From NCBI RefSeq assembly GCF_002920915.1, contig NZ_PQVF01000012.1, positions 62,287 to 126,286 on the forward strand: 64,000 nt of DNA. The letters run 5' to 3'. Positions 1-8,437 of this stretch are shown here, in pieces. The stretch is from Solitalea longa. GTDB lineage: Bacteria; Bacteroidota; Bacteroidia; Sphingobacteriales; Sphingobacteriaceae. The notes below the pieces were generated by a model. That model had not been told where the DNA came from. It saw only the letters and a program-made list of their open reading frames with translations, and did no database searches. Made by a program: the position numbers and the translations under genes. Numbering within the stretch: position 1 is the first letter of the stretch; every line of letters begins with the position of its first letter.

Positions 1-379
1 TTAGAGAAACCATTGGGCCTTCATTGCTTTTGCCCATTGCGGTTGGCGAAGTACTGTTCTCTGGACTAAATTTAATATTGGGAGATAAGCCGAGTTCATT
101 AAGATTGAACGAACGACCGCTTGAAGGAACGAAACTAACACTTGGTGTAATGGTGATGTCAAACCTTCCTAAACCATGAGTTTTGGCAGTTTGAAACCAA
201 CCGCTATTTAAGCCGGTTCCAAAGCCTTTTAAGAAAGGATTCAGATATGCTTGCGCAAGTTTCCCAGCATCATCCTTAGCCTTAATAATATTTACCACAT
301 CATCTTGGGCAAAGGCATTTAAACCGAAGAAAAGGATAGTTAGGATTGCGGAAAAATGTTTTGTAAAGGTTTTATACAT
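1..379 (-). CDS. DUF6588 family secreted protein (5' part only)
   Basis: An open frame on the minus strand runs from an ATG at 379 off the left edge, giving about 126 N-terminal residues. It opens with a signal peptide (MYKTFTKHFSAILTILFFG, cleavage after NAFAQ). A conserved-looking stretch, FLKGFGTGLNSGWFQTA followed by GRFDITITPS, is what I associate with DUF6588, a Bacteroidota family of predicted outer-membrane beta-barrel or envelope proteins of unknown function. The C-terminal part, where the barrel would lie, is outside the window. It is divergent from the next gene, with both promoters in 380-566. The family assignment is from memory of the motif and not tested. Confidence 0.7.
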   Translation of the reverse strand, partial: MYKTFTKHFSAILTILFFGLNAFAQDDVVNIIKAKDDAGKLAQAYLNPFLKGFGTGLNSGWFQTAKTHGLGRFDITITPSVSFVPSSGRSFNLNELGLSPNIKFSPENSTSPTAMGKSNEGPMVSL

Positions 380-507
380 ACTACTTTTTGTTTTGGTTTG
401 CTATTTATTGGTCCTCAAAACTAAACTTTTAGGCTTTGGTTTAAAGAAGAATTAATTAACAATTGGGTAAAATATTTTCTTGAATAAGTATAATAATTAT
501 TAAAAGT

Positions 508-515
508 TATCTTTG
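508..515 (+). promoter_or_regulatory. Predicted -7 box for the 567 gene
   Basis: TATCTTTG is a perfect match to the Bacteroidota housekeeping -7 consensus TAnnTTTG. It would start a transcript about 45 nt before the ATG at 567. No well-spaced TTG (-33) element is visible. Confidence 0.45.
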
Positions 516-566
516 GATCTAATTTTTTAACCATTATAACTTTAAATTAAATTTCTGTTTATTAAC

Positions 567-1175
567 ATGAAAAAAATTACATTAATCATCTGCACAATTT
601 GCTGTGCAGTGTTAGCTGCTAGTGCTCAAAAAATTAAATTACAATCTGGGGACATTAAAACATTAAAGGGAACAACCGAATTTAATGTTAAATACATTTA
701 TGAAAATATTACCGTTGGTAAGCTTACGGAGCAGGCTTATATTGAGAAGAAAGTATCGGAATATAACAAAGATCAGCAGGGAAGAGGTGATTCATGGAAG
801 AAATCATGGATCGCAGATCGTCCGGCAAGATATGAGCCTAAGTTTGAAGAGCTGATGAATAAAAGACTTAGCGCGCAGGGTATCCGTTTATCAGAAAATT
901 CAAATTCAAAATATACACTGGTCTTTAAAACAATTTTCATTGAACCTGGATTTAATGTGGGTGTTTGGCGTGAAAATGCTTCTATTAATGCGATAATTGA
1001 TATTGTAGAAACAGCTAATCCATCTAACATTATTGCAACCATTACACTTGATAAGGCACCAGGAAAAGTGTTTGGTGGTTACGATTATGATACAGGTCTT
1101 CGCATTCAAGAGGCCTATGCTAAAGCAGGAAAAGAATTAGCCGAATTTTTAATTGATGAAGGACTTAAAAAATAG
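567..1175 (+). CDS. Secreted protein of unknown function
   Basis: A 202-aa protein with a clear Sec signal peptide (MKKITLIICTICCAVLAASA, cleavage before Q), so it is probably periplasmic. The Cys-Cys near the end of the hydrophobic stretch is not in a good lipobox. The mature part is mixed alpha/beta. It ends in a helix-like YDTGLRIQEAYAKAGKELAEFL segment, which resembles the tail of small DUF4410-like envelope proteins, but that resemblance is weak. I do not recognise the family. A rho-independent terminator follows directly (1201-1236), and it appears to be a single-gene transcript. The ATG fits the signal peptide. Confidence 0.75.
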   Translation: MKKITLIICTICCAVLAASAQKIKLQSGDIKTLKGTTEFNVKYIYENITVGKLTEQAYIEKKVSEYNKDQQGRGDSWKKSWIADRPARYEPKFEELMNKRLSAQGIRLSENSNSKYTLVFKTIFIEPGFNVGVWRENASINAIIDIVETANPSNIIATITLDKAPGKVFGGYDYDTGLRIQEAYAKAGKELAEFLIDEGLKK

Positions 1176-1200
1176 TTCTTCTTTTTAATGATAAATGAGG

Positions 1201-1236
1201 GCCCGTGTTTAATCTGCACGGGCTTTCTTTTTTCTA
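1201..1236 (+). terminator. Rho-independent terminator after the 567 gene
   Basis: A 7-bp stem GCCCGTG/CACGGGC with a 9-nt loop is followed by a T-rich tail. It lies inside the N-terminal extension that a longer RluD frame would need, which argues for the later RluD start at 1257. Confidence 0.8.
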
Positions 1237-1244
1237 TTTTAATT

Positions 1245-1252
1245 TATCTTTG
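1245..1252 (+). promoter_or_regulatory. Predicted -7 box of rluD, almost touching the ATG
   Basis: TATCTTTG is followed by CCCC and then the ATG at 1257. The expected start of transcription falls on or next to the start codon, so the mRNA would be leaderless or nearly so. Genes at 26919 and 27477 show the same layout. Confidence 0.5.
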
Positions 1253-1256
1253 CCCC

Positions 1257-2309
1257 ATGTTGGAAAACGAAGAGTACAACGAGGAAGAATTTAATGAGCC
1301 GGAGGGTGCCGGCGATCTTTATGAGCATTTCAGGATAGTGGTTGACAAAGGTCAGTCACTGTTGCGTATTGATAAGTTTTTGATGTTTCGAATGGAAAAT
1401 GCATCACGAAACCGTATTCAAAATGCAATAGATGTGGGAAATGTACTGGTGAATGATAAAGTGATCAAAGCCAGTTATAAGGTTAAACCACTGGATGTGA
1501 TCTCCATCGTGATGCCTCACCCACCACGAGATACTGAAGTTTATCCGGAAGATCTACCAATTGAAATTGTTTACGAAGATGGTGACCTTTTGGTGGTGAA
1601 TAAGGCTGCCGGCATGGTGGTTCACCCCGGTTATGGAAATTACAATGGAACATTGGTAAATGCCTTAGTATTTCATTTTCAACAGCTGCCAACTTTACCA
1701 GGAAATGATGGGCGTCCGGGACTGGTTCACCGTATCGATAAGGATACTTCTGGCTTACTATTAATCTCAAAAAACGAACGTTCCATGACTTATTTGGCTC
1801 GCCAGTTTTTTGATCATTCCATTACCCGTAAATATTTAGCCCTTGTTTGGGGAGATTTGGCAGAAGATGGTACGGTTACCGGTTATATTGGTCGCAGTGT
1901 TAAGGATCGTCGTGTACAAGATGTTTTTGATTCAGAAGAGAAAGGGAAATGGAGTGTTACTCATTACCGGGTTTTGGAACGATTGAATTATGTAACATTG
2001 ATCGAATGTGAACTCGAAACAGGAAGAACACACCAGATACGTGCTCATATGAAAAGCATCGGTCATCCCTTATTTAACGATGAAACCTATGGTGGCGATA
2101 AAATATTAAAAGGAACCGTGTTTGGTAAATACAAGCAGTTTGTAGAGAATTGTTTTGAGCTGCTGCCACGTCAGGCTTTACATGCCAAAACCTTGGGTTT
2201 TATTCATCCTACCACTAAAGAATACATTCATTTTGAAACGGAGCTGCCCGATGACTTTAAAGCCGCTTTAGATAAATGGAAGAAATACTCAGCACAACGA
2301 GAAGAATAG
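1257..2309 (+). CDS. rluD: 23S rRNA pseudouridine synthase, RluA/RluD family
   Basis: A 350-aa pseudouridine synthase of the RluA/RluD family, which isomerises uridines in 23S rRNA (helix 69 for RluD). After an acidic N-terminus (NEEYNEEEFNEPEG), an S4 RNA-binding domain spans about residues 20-85 (LRIDKFL...NRIQNAI). The catalytic domain follows, with the signature HRIDKDTSG and catalytic Asp161. The late motif GRTHQIRAHMKSIGHP is typical of the family. I start at ATG 1257 and not at the in-frame ATG 1188, because the upstream terminator and the promoter box lie between them. In many Bacteroidota this RluD-like gene stands alone, as here. Family certain, exact target site inferred. Confidence 0.93.
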   Translation: MLENEEYNEEEFNEPEGAGDLYEHFRIVVDKGQSLLRIDKFLMFRMENASRNRIQNAIDVGNVLVNDKVIKASYKVKPLDVISIVMPHPPRDTEVYPEDLPIEIVYEDGDLLVVNKAAGMVVHPGYGNYNGTLVNALVFHFQQLPTLPGNDGRPGLVHRIDKDTSGLLLISKNERSMTYLARQFFDHSITRKYLALVWGDLAEDGTVTGYIGRSVKDRRVQDVFDSEEKGKWSVTHYRVLERLNYVTLIECELETGRTHQIRAHMKSIGHPLFNDETYGGDKILKGTVFGKYKQFVENCFELLPRQALHAKTLGFIHPTTKEYIHFETELPDDFKAALDKWKKYSAQREE

Positions 2310-2312
2310 TTT

Positions 2313-2391
2313 TATAGTCCATGGTCAGTAGTCCATAGTCTATAGAGAAAATGTGTAGTTGCTATTAACCATGGACTATGGTCTGTTTTTA
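2313..2391 (+). terminator. Word-repeat hairpin after rluD, probably a terminator
   Basis: AGTCCATGGT (2316-2325) pairs perfectly with ACCATGGACT (2368-2377). A second copy of the word, CCATAGTC (2333-2340), can pair with GACTATGG (2374-2381) instead. A T-run (TCTGTTTTT) follows. It belongs to a set of intergenic hairpins built from repeated short words (see findings). Confidence 0.55.
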
Positions 2392-2458
2392 TAATATAAA
2401 TAAGATGAAAGATGCGACTCGGTAAATCCGAAATCGTCACTCAAAAATCTACAATTCA

Positions 2459-3295
2459 ATGGCTCAATTCATAAATTTTAATGGGGATATTTTACCCGCT
2501 CAGCAACCACTATTTACCACTAGTAACAGAGCTTTCAGGTATGGCGATGGCCTTTTTGAAAGTGTTAGGATGATCAAAGGAGAACTTAAGTTCTTACCTT
2601 TTCATGCAGAACGTTTGCAGCAGGGGATGAAGCTTTTAATGTTCTCGAATTATAAAACATTTACCGCAGATTTTTTAAACGAACAGGTGCATCAGCTGGC
2701 CAAAAGCAACAAGATATTTGATAACGCACGTATTCGTATAGCCATTTTCAGAGAAGGTGAAGGTCTTTACACACCCGAAACTAATAAAGGTTCATTTGTA
2801 ATTGAAATGCAAAAGATGGATGAATCGGCTTATGAAACCAATAAAAAAGGGGTGATCATTGATTTATTCAATGGTGTACGCAAAAATTACAATCAACTTT
2901 CGGGAATAAAAACCAGTAACTGCCTGCCTTATGTTTTGGCTGCTATTCAAAAGCAACAAACCGGTGTTGATGATGTGATTTTGTTAAACGATGAGGGCTA
3001 TCTGGTTGAAGGGATAAGCTCTAATTTGTTTTTGGTAAAGAATGGGGAGTTTTACACTCCGGCTTTAACAGAAGGCTGTGTTGCCGGTGTAATGCGCAGG
3101 GTAATGCTTGAAATGGCACTTCAAACCGGTTTAAAAATGCATGAGGTGAAAATTAAGCCCCAGGCTTTACGGGATGCAGATGAAATATTCTTAACCAATG
3201 CAACACAAGGTATTCGTTGGGTGGTTGGCTACCAGGAAAAACGCTTTTTTAACAGCTACTCTAAAATGCTTACCGATATGCTAAACCGGTTTTAG
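2459..3295 (+). CDS. Class IV PLP aminotransferase (PabC/IlvE/Dat type)
   Basis: A 278-aa fold-type IV PLP enzyme. It has the N-terminal RAFRYGDGLFESVR segment, the presumed PLP lysine K151 (SGIKTSNCLPYVLAA) and the cofactor-binding EGISSNLFLVKNG and LTNATQGI regions. The family covers branched-chain aminotransferases, D-amino-acid aminotransferases and 4-amino-4-deoxychorismate lyase (folate synthesis). The short length and overall style fit PabC- or Dat-like members better than IlvE. No pab or ilv genes lie beside it, so the substrate cannot be settled. Its 3' end is only 6 bp from the convergent membrane protein gene. Confidence 0.88.
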   Translation: MAQFINFNGDILPAQQPLFTTSNRAFRYGDGLFESVRMIKGELKFLPFHAERLQQGMKLLMFSNYKTFTADFLNEQVHQLAKSNKIFDNARIRIAIFREGEGLYTPETNKGSFVIEMQKMDESAYETNKKGVIIDLFNGVRKNYNQLSGIKTSNCLPYVLAAIQKQQTGVDDVILLNDEGYLVEGISSNLFLVKNGEFYTPALTEGCVAGVMRRVMLEMALQTGLKMHEVKIKPQALRDADEIFLTNATQGIRWVVGYQEKRFFNSYSKMLTDMLNRF

Positions 3296-3301
3296 AACTT
3301 T

Positions 3302-3856
3302 TTAGTCCTGCCACATTACTTTTCGTTTTTTTTTACTTAAGCTATTGAAGGCAAGATAGGTGATACTGATTATTAAGGCAGTAAGCGCTAACGCAAACTT
3401 TGCAAGTATTAAGTAATGAACCACTTCATATGCTTTTTCGTTGATAGGAAAACCGGTGATCCATTTTTCAAGGTAAATATTTTCAATTACATCAATTATC
3501 CATGCCGCTGCCGGAAATACGATAAGCAGTAAAAAAACGCTTCTCAAAAATAATCCGGCTTTTACCGAGGCGGCATAGCACACAAGCATAATATATCCAT
3601 AACAAAACGGCATAAAAAAATAATCAATTCGCAGGCTCTTAACTACACTATCTAGGGCCAGTGGTGTCATGCAATCTTTTAATTTGATGAAATCGGATGG
3701 ACTTTCAGCGGTTTCAACCTGCATTATTGAAAAAATATTAAAGGGAGAGTTTACAGAGCACCGGTCATGCAGTTTGAAATTTTGGGATAATTGATGCATA
3801 AGAAAAAATGTTGTAAAAAAACCTATAAGAGAGAGTAGTAAAAGGTATTTTTTCAT
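3302..3856 (-). CDS. Four-TM membrane protein of unknown function
   Basis: A 184-aa integral membrane protein with predicted helices at about residues 3-21, 78-100, 103-121 and 146-170, and a Lys/Arg-rich cytoplasmic tail (SKKKRKVMWQD). The loop between helices 1 and 2 (about 22-77) would be extracytoplasmic and holds two cysteines. I do not recognise the family. It is transcribed alone, divergently from the glycosyltransferase at 3942 and convergently with the aminotransferase. Confidence 0.7.
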   Translation of the reverse strand: MKKYLLLLSLIGFFTTFFLMHQLSQNFKLHDRCSVNSPFNIFSIMQVETAESPSDFIKLKDCMTPLALDSVVKSLRIDYFFMPFCYGYIMLVCYAASVKAGLFLRSVFLLLIVFPAAAWIIDVIENIYLEKWITGFPINEKAYEVVHYLILAKFALALTALIISITYLAFNSLSKKKRKVMWQD

Positions 3857-3941
3857 GATGCCAATGTTTCTTTAAGTTACCCATTTATTGGTTCTAACTA
3901 AAAGAAAAGTAATATCTTTCGGAAACTATCAACCTTAAGCA

Positions 3942-5516
3942 ATGACTGAGAACAAACAATTGTGGGTTCGTCAAAACGCCATTATCATCTTCTTCTTCCT
4001 GGTGAAATTTGTACAGCTTTTTTTTACTTCTTCTAATTATGAGCTTCATCGGGATGAATACCTGTACATCGCTGAAGGTGATCATCTCGCCTGGGGGTAT
4101 CTGGAAGTTCCTCCATTGGTCCCTTTTTTAGCATTTATTACAAAGAGCGTATTTGGCGGATCTGTTACAGCTATAAGATTGTTTCCGGCATTATTTGGGG
4201 CCAGTATGGTGGCCTTTGGCGGTTTAATAGCTCGCGAAATGGGTGGCAGGAAATATGCAGAAATTTTGGGTTGCTGTGCCATATTGTTTTCATCGGCATT
4301 TGTGCGGACAAGTATTTTGTTTCAGCCGGTAATTGCTGAGCTTTTCTTCTGGACGCTTTACTCTTATTTAATGGTCCGTTATTTAAATGAGCGGTCCACT
4401 AAAGTTTTAATTTTTTTGGGGATTGCTTTTGGTTTGGGAATGATGACAAAATACTCATCAGCGTTCTTCATTGTTTCCCTTTTATTGAGCCTTGCCATAA
4501 CAACAGAGCGTAAAGTGTTTGTTAATAAGTGGTTTTGGTGGGCGGTAGCAATTGCTGTTATCATCTTTCTTCCGAACCTAATTTGGCAGTACAGCTATCA
4601 TTTTCCGGTGGTGCATCATATGAAAGAGTTACGCGACACACAGCTGGTTAATGTTAACTGGGGAGATTTTTTAAAAGATCAGCTGATAATGAACCTTACA
4701 GTACTACCTGTCTGGATCATTGGTTTAGTTAGCTTATTGTTCTCTAAAGCACTGGCTAAATACCGAGTAATTGGCCTAACGGCCTTTTTTGTAGTTTTAA
4801 TTCTGATGGTTTCGAGTGGTAAAAGCTATTATACATTAGGCGTTTATCCGGTGTTATTGGCTGCCGGTGCCGTGCAGCTCGAACGTTGGTTAGATGGAAG
4901 GGTGGCTTATTGGTTCAGGCCAGCGTTTGTCGTTGTTCCGGCTTTGCTGCTTTATTTAATTCTCCCAATTTGTGTTCCTTATTTGCCTACCAACAAAATG
5001 ATTGATTTCGGAAAGAAAATGGTTGCCAAAGGTATTGATGGTCCTTGGCGTTGGGAAGATGGAAAAATTCATGATCTGCCTCAGGATTATGCTGATATGT
5101 TTGGATGGAAAGAGATCGCCGTTAAAGTGGCTCAAACCTATCATTCACTTTCGCCAGATGAGCAAAAGGAAACGATAATATTTTGTGACAATTATGGATT
5201 TGCCGGTGCGGTGCACTATTACAATCAACAGTTAAAATTGAATTTACCTGAACCGCAAAGCTTAAATGCAAGTTTTATACTTTGGACACCCGCTGAACTT
5301 AAATTTAAAACCATGATTTATGTTGATTGGGTACAAAATAACCAGGCGGGAGCTTTCAAACTATTTCACTCGGTTAAACAAACCGGGGCAATGACCAATA
5401 TCCACTCTCGCGAAAGAGGAACAGGAGTGTATCTGTTACAAAAACCGGTGGATAATATTGATGAGCTGATTAAAGGTGCTGTTAAGGAAGAAAAGGCATT
5501 CTTTGCTGAAAATTAA
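3942..5516 (+). CDS. GT39-like (PMT_2) membrane glycosyltransferase
   Basis: A 524-aa polytopic membrane protein of the dolichyl-phosphate-mannose mannosyltransferase/ArnT superfamily (GT-C fold). The hallmark acidic pair follows the first helix: ELHRDEYLY, Asp38-Glu39. Next is a WGYLEVPPLVPFLA loop of the kind seen in PMT_2 proteins. About ten TM helices run to residue ~345, followed by a soluble C-terminal domain. Such enzymes move a sugar from a polyprenyl-phosphate donor to a lipid or protein on the outer face of the inner membrane. The acceptor is unknown. A near-consensus -7 box (TATCTTTC) lies at 3913-3920. Confidence 0.85.
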   Translation: MTENKQLWVRQNAIIIFFFLVKFVQLFFTSSNYELHRDEYLYIAEGDHLAWGYLEVPPLVPFLAFITKSVFGGSVTAIRLFPALFGASMVAFGGLIAREMGGRKYAEILGCCAILFSSAFVRTSILFQPVIAELFFWTLYSYLMVRYLNERSTKVLIFLGIAFGLGMMTKYSSAFFIVSLLLSLAITTERKVFVNKWFWWAVAIAVIIFLPNLIWQYSYHFPVVHHMKELRDTQLVNVNWGDFLKDQLIMNLTVLPVWIIGLVSLLFSKALAKYRVIGLTAFFVVLILMVSSGKSYYTLGVYPVLLAAGAVQLERWLDGRVAYWFRPAFVVVPALLLYLILPICVPYLPTNKMIDFGKKMVAKGIDGPWRWEDGKIHDLPQDYADMFGWKEIAVKVAQTYHSLSPDEQKETIIFCDNYGFAGAVHYYNQQLKLNLPEPQSLNASFILWTPAELKFKTMIYVDWVQNNQAGAFKLFHSVKQTGAMTNIHSRERGTGVYLLQKPVDNIDELIKGAVKEEKAFFAEN

Positions 5517-5520
5517 ATTT

Positions 5521-5585
5521 AACCACCGTGTTCAGAGTTTCACAATCTGCCTTCAGCTCCGTGAAACTCCCTGTCCTCTGTGGTT
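5521..5585. repeat. Imperfect inverted repeat between convergent genes
   Basis: AACCAC (5521-5526) and AGTTTCAC (5536-5543) pair with GTGAAACT (5561-5568) and GTGGTT (5580-5585), bracketing a mismatched middle. The right arm, GTGAAACTCC through CTGTGGTT, is the same word found twice as direct copies at 18959 and 19070. It lies between the converging GT39 and fmt genes and is followed by an ATTCAATCATTC-type repeat up to 5660. Confidence 0.6.
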
Positions 5586-5663
5586 CTCATTCCTGTAAAA
5601 GTAGATTGGGAAGTGTGAGATGACTGGCTCATTCAATCATTCTTTCATTCCCTCCTTCAATCA

Positions 5664-6596
5664 TTAAATTTTATAGCCTCTCAAAAATTCCTCAACGTTC
5701 ATTCTTTTTTTACCCTGCAACTGGAGCTCTAAAACATTGATATAACCATCTGTTGTGGTAAACTTAAGGTGTTTTTTTCCATCCGAAATCACTGCACCCG
5801 GAGTTTTATCATGATGTTCCAATTGCTTTTCAACCTTGAAAAGTTTTAGTCCTAATCCGTTTAATTCAGAGAATGCGGTAGGGTATGGACTTAAGCCTCT
5901 TATAAGGTTAAATATCTTTTCTGTGGGCTGATCCCAGTCAATTTTACAATCGTCTTTAAATATTTTAGGGGCATGGTTTAAGTCCGAAATTTGTAAACCC
6001 AGTTCAGCAATTACCTCGTCCTGTGTTTTTGCTACCGCTTCATTGTTTTCAACGGCTTTCACGGTTTTTAAAACCAGCTCAGCGCCAATATGCATTAAAC
6101 GGTCGTGAACCGAACCTGCATTATCCTCGTCGGAGATAGGCGTCTTTGCATTGAAAATGATATTGCCTGTATCGATCTGATGCTGTAAAAAGAAGGTAGT
6201 TACGCCAGTTTCTTTCTCACCATTAATAACCGCCCAATTTATTGGAGCGGCACCACGGTATTGAGGCAATAATGATCCGTGTAAATTGAACGTTCCTTTT
6301 GACGGCATGCTCCAAACCAATTCTGGTAACATACGGAATGCCACCACAATAAATAGATCAGCATTTAATGCTTTTAGTTCATCTATAAATTCAGGACTGC
6401 GAAGTTTTTCGGGTTGTAAAACTTTTAGCCCTTTTTCAATTGCGTATTTTTTTACCGCCGATTCTGATAATTGTTGTCCACGGCCGGCAGGTTTGTCGGG
6501 CACGGTAACAACCGCAGCTATATCATAATTATTTCTGACTAAAATATCTAAAGAGGCCACCGCAAACTCAGGTGTACCCATAAAAACGATCTTCAT
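5664..6596 (-). CDS. fmt: Methionyl-tRNA formyltransferase
   Basis: A 310-aa enzyme that formylates initiator Met-tRNA using 10-formyl-THF. Its length is the usual one. The N-terminal formyltransferase domain begins KIVFMGTPEFA and holds the catalytic Asn104, His106 (FNLHGSLLPQYRGAAP) and Asp142 (HQIDTGNI). A C-terminal OB-like domain ends in EEFLRGYKI. It stands alone here. A perfect -7 box lies at 6615-6622, and the terminator at 6678-6710 isolates it from the genes upstream. Confidence 0.97.
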   Translation of the reverse strand: MKIVFMGTPEFAVASLDILVRNNYDIAAVVTVPDKPAGRGQQLSESAVKKYAIEKGLKVLQPEKLRSPEFIDELKALNADLFIVVAFRMLPELVWSMPSKGTFNLHGSLLPQYRGAAPINWAVINGEKETGVTTFFLQHQIDTGNIIFNAKTPISDEDNAGSVHDRLMHIGAELVLKTVKAVENNEAVAKTQDEVIAELGLQISDLNHAPKIFKDDCKIDWDQPTEKIFNLIRGLSPYPTAFSELNGLGLKLFKVEKQLEHHDKTPGAVISDGKKHLKFTTTDGYINVLELQLQGKKRMNVEEFLRGYKI

Positions 6597-6614
6597 ACTT
6601 TGCTAAATGAACTG

Positions 6615-6622
6615 CAAAGGTA
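6615..6622 (-). promoter_or_regulatory. Predicted -7 box of fmt
   Basis: On the minus strand this reads TACCTTTG, a perfect TAnnTTTG match placed so that the leader would be roughly 10-15 nt. Confidence 0.45.
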
Positions 6623-6677
6623 AAGTTTCATAGCAGACTTATTATATGCAGCCACCAAAGGTTGGGTTTTTACAATC

Positions 6678-6710
6678 AAAAACGGAGCTTAAAGTTTAAG
6701 CTCCGTTTTT
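6678..6710 (-). terminator. Strong rho-independent terminator of the VOC/NamZ operon
   Basis: A long near-perfect inverted repeat AAAAACGGAGCTTA/TAAGCTCCGTTTTT with a very short loop, flanked by A/T runs on both sides. It is just downstream of the minus-strand gene ending at 6734. Confidence 0.88.
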
Positions 6711-6733
6711 ATTTCTGATTTCTTCGGAATAGA

Positions 6734-7123
6734 TCATCTTTCGTAAAACTCCAACGGCAAACCATCCGGATCGGCAAAAAAAGCAAACTGCTTTCCGGTC
6801 AATGTGTCCACTCTGATTTCCTGAACTTCAATTCCTTTTTGCTCCAATTCAGCTTTTGCCGCTTTTACATCATCCACCTCAAAGGCCAGATGACGCAAAC
6901 CACAAGCCTCCGGAAAAGAGGGGCGAGGCGGTGGATCGGGGAAAGAGAATATCTCAATAACATAATTTTCACCCAAAGCGAGGTCCAGTTTATACGATTG
7001 CCGCTCTTCTCTGAACGTTTCTCTCACAATTTTTAAACCTAATATGGCGGTATAAAAATGTTTACTGCGTTCATAATCCGAACAGAGAATGGCAATATGA
7101 TGAACAGAATTTAGTTTCAGCAT
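6734..7123 (-). CDS. VOC family metalloenzyme (YaeR/glyoxalase I-like)
   Basis: A 129-aa single-module vicinal-oxygen-chelate protein. The four expected metal ligands are visible: His9 (VHHIAI), Glu57 (VIEIFSF), His78 (LRHLAFEV) and Glu125 (PLEFYE). The closest relatives I can think of are YaeR-like proteins, whose substrate is not established, so lactoylglutathione lyase activity should not be assumed. The ATG overlaps the stop of the upstream NamZ-like gene (TAATG), which implies translational coupling. A strong terminator follows. Confidence 0.87.
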   Translation of the reverse strand: MLKLNSVHHIAILCSDYERSKHFYTAILGLKIVRETFREERQSYKLDLALGENYVIEIFSFPDPPPRPSFPEACGLRHLAFEVDDVKAAKAELEQKGIEVQEIRVDTLTGKQFAFFADPDGLPLEFYER

Positions 7124-8325
7124 TATTTGTAGATCAAATATTTTTTACGCATTTGCTTGTATTTTGATAAGGCAGGCTCCCAGCTTTTGCGAATTTCTGT
7201 CTCGGTTTTGCCGGCAATAATTTGATTGCGCAATTGGTCGGTTCCGGCTAACTTATCAAAAAATAAGGTTTTTAAGAAAAAATTACTTTTATCAGGGTAG
7301 GCCTGATACATATCCAATAACCATTTAAGGTTTAAGCGTTTTGTTTTGGCAAACACCGTACAATCGAAATTGCGAAGATCAACACCATTACACACCTTAT
7401 TTTCATGTGGCGGATTTTTGCTCATGCCTTGTATGCTTTTTGGAGTGAATGAAAAAGGTTGGTTACTAAGCTCGGGCGCGCCAAATGCCTGAAAAGGAAA
7501 CATCGTTCCCCGGGCAAGGCTAATTTCAGTGCCTTCAAAAAAGCAAATGCTTGGGTAAAGGTAGATCGCCTGATTGTTTGGAAGGTTAGGTGAAGGCTTT
7601 ACAGGCAGTTTATACGGTTTTTCGTGATCCCAATTTTCCATCGAAATCACTTTTAATTTACATTGAATACCTTCTTTAAGCCATTTTTCCCCATTAATCA
7701 TTTTGGCATATTCTCCAACGGTCATTCCATGCACAACCGGAACCGGGTGCATGCCCACAAATGATTTGAATTTTGGATCCAACACCGGGCCATCAACATA
7801 AAAACCATTTGGGTTTGGCCGGTCAAGCACCATCAATTCCACACCGTTTTCAGCACAGGCTTCCATCACATAATGCAAGGTTGAAATGTAGGTGTAAAAA
7901 CGAGCTCCTACATCCTGAATGTCAAAAATAACCAGGTCAACACCTTGCAGATCTTCCGGATAGGGTTTATAATGCTTGCCATAAAGCGATACAATGCTTA
8001 ATCCGGTCTTTTTGTCAACGGTATTGTCTACTTTTTCACCTGCATCAGCGTCGCCTCTAATGCCATGCTCAGGAGCAAAGACAACCTTTATTTTGGTGCC
8101 CAATCGTTGCAAACTGTCAACCAGGTGAGTGGTACCAATTGTGGAGGTTTGGTTTACAACCAGTGCAATGGTTTTATTCTTCAGATAGGGAACATAACTG
8201 GTTGTTCTTTCCGCTCCGGTTATAATTTTTCCCTGTTTCTTTGATAAAGGAATAATGAACTGAGCATAACTGGTTATAGAGCAGGCAAAAAGGATAAAAA
8301 AAAGAAAGAAAAAAACTCTTTTCAT
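7123..8325 (-). CDS. DUF1343 / NamZ-like exo-N-acetylmuramidase, secreted
   Basis: A 400-aa protein with an N-terminal signal peptide (MKRVFFFLFFILFACS..YAQ). The DUF1343 domain shows typical blocks: VVNQTS, FAPEHGIRG, VIFDIQDVGARFYTY, VLDRPNP and HGMTVGE. DUF1343 members (NamZ/YbbC) have been shown to be exo-beta-N-acetylmuramidases that release MurNAc from peptidoglycan fragments. The same role is inferred here, in the periplasm. It is first in a two-gene unit with the VOC protein, with overlapping stop and start. The divergent neighbour is the permease at 8438. Confidence 0.9.
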   Translation of the reverse strand: MKRVFFFLFFILFACSITSYAQFIIPLSKKQGKIITGAERTTSYVPYLKNKTIALVVNQTSTIGTTHLVDSLQRLGTKIKVVFAPEHGIRGDADAGEKVDNTVDKKTGLSIVSLYGKHYKPYPEDLQGVDLVIFDIQDVGARFYTYISTLHYVMEACAENGVELMVLDRPNPNGFYVDGPVLDPKFKSFVGMHPVPVVHGMTVGEYAKMINGEKWLKEGIQCKLKVISMENWDHEKPYKLPVKPSPNLPNNQAIYLYPSICFFEGTEISLARGTMFPFQAFGAPELSNQPFSFTPKSIQGMSKNPPHENKVCNGVDLRNFDCTVFAKTKRLNLKWLLDMYQAYPDKSNFFLKTLFFDKLAGTDQLRNQIIAGKTETEIRKSWEPALSKYKQMRKKYLIYK

Positions 8326-8437
8326 AAAAGGTAACTCTGACAGATTGATTTGTTTGGTTTAAAATTGTTTACACAGGTCATTCTATTTTTCGAAAATTCC
8401 TACACCTTTGTAAACAGTCTAAAAATGCATAAAAATA

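Noticed and set aside
1188-1256. N-terminal extension of RluD from the ATG at 1188
   Set aside because: The segment is the upstream gene's terminator hairpin and the rluD promoter box; family similarity begins after 1257.
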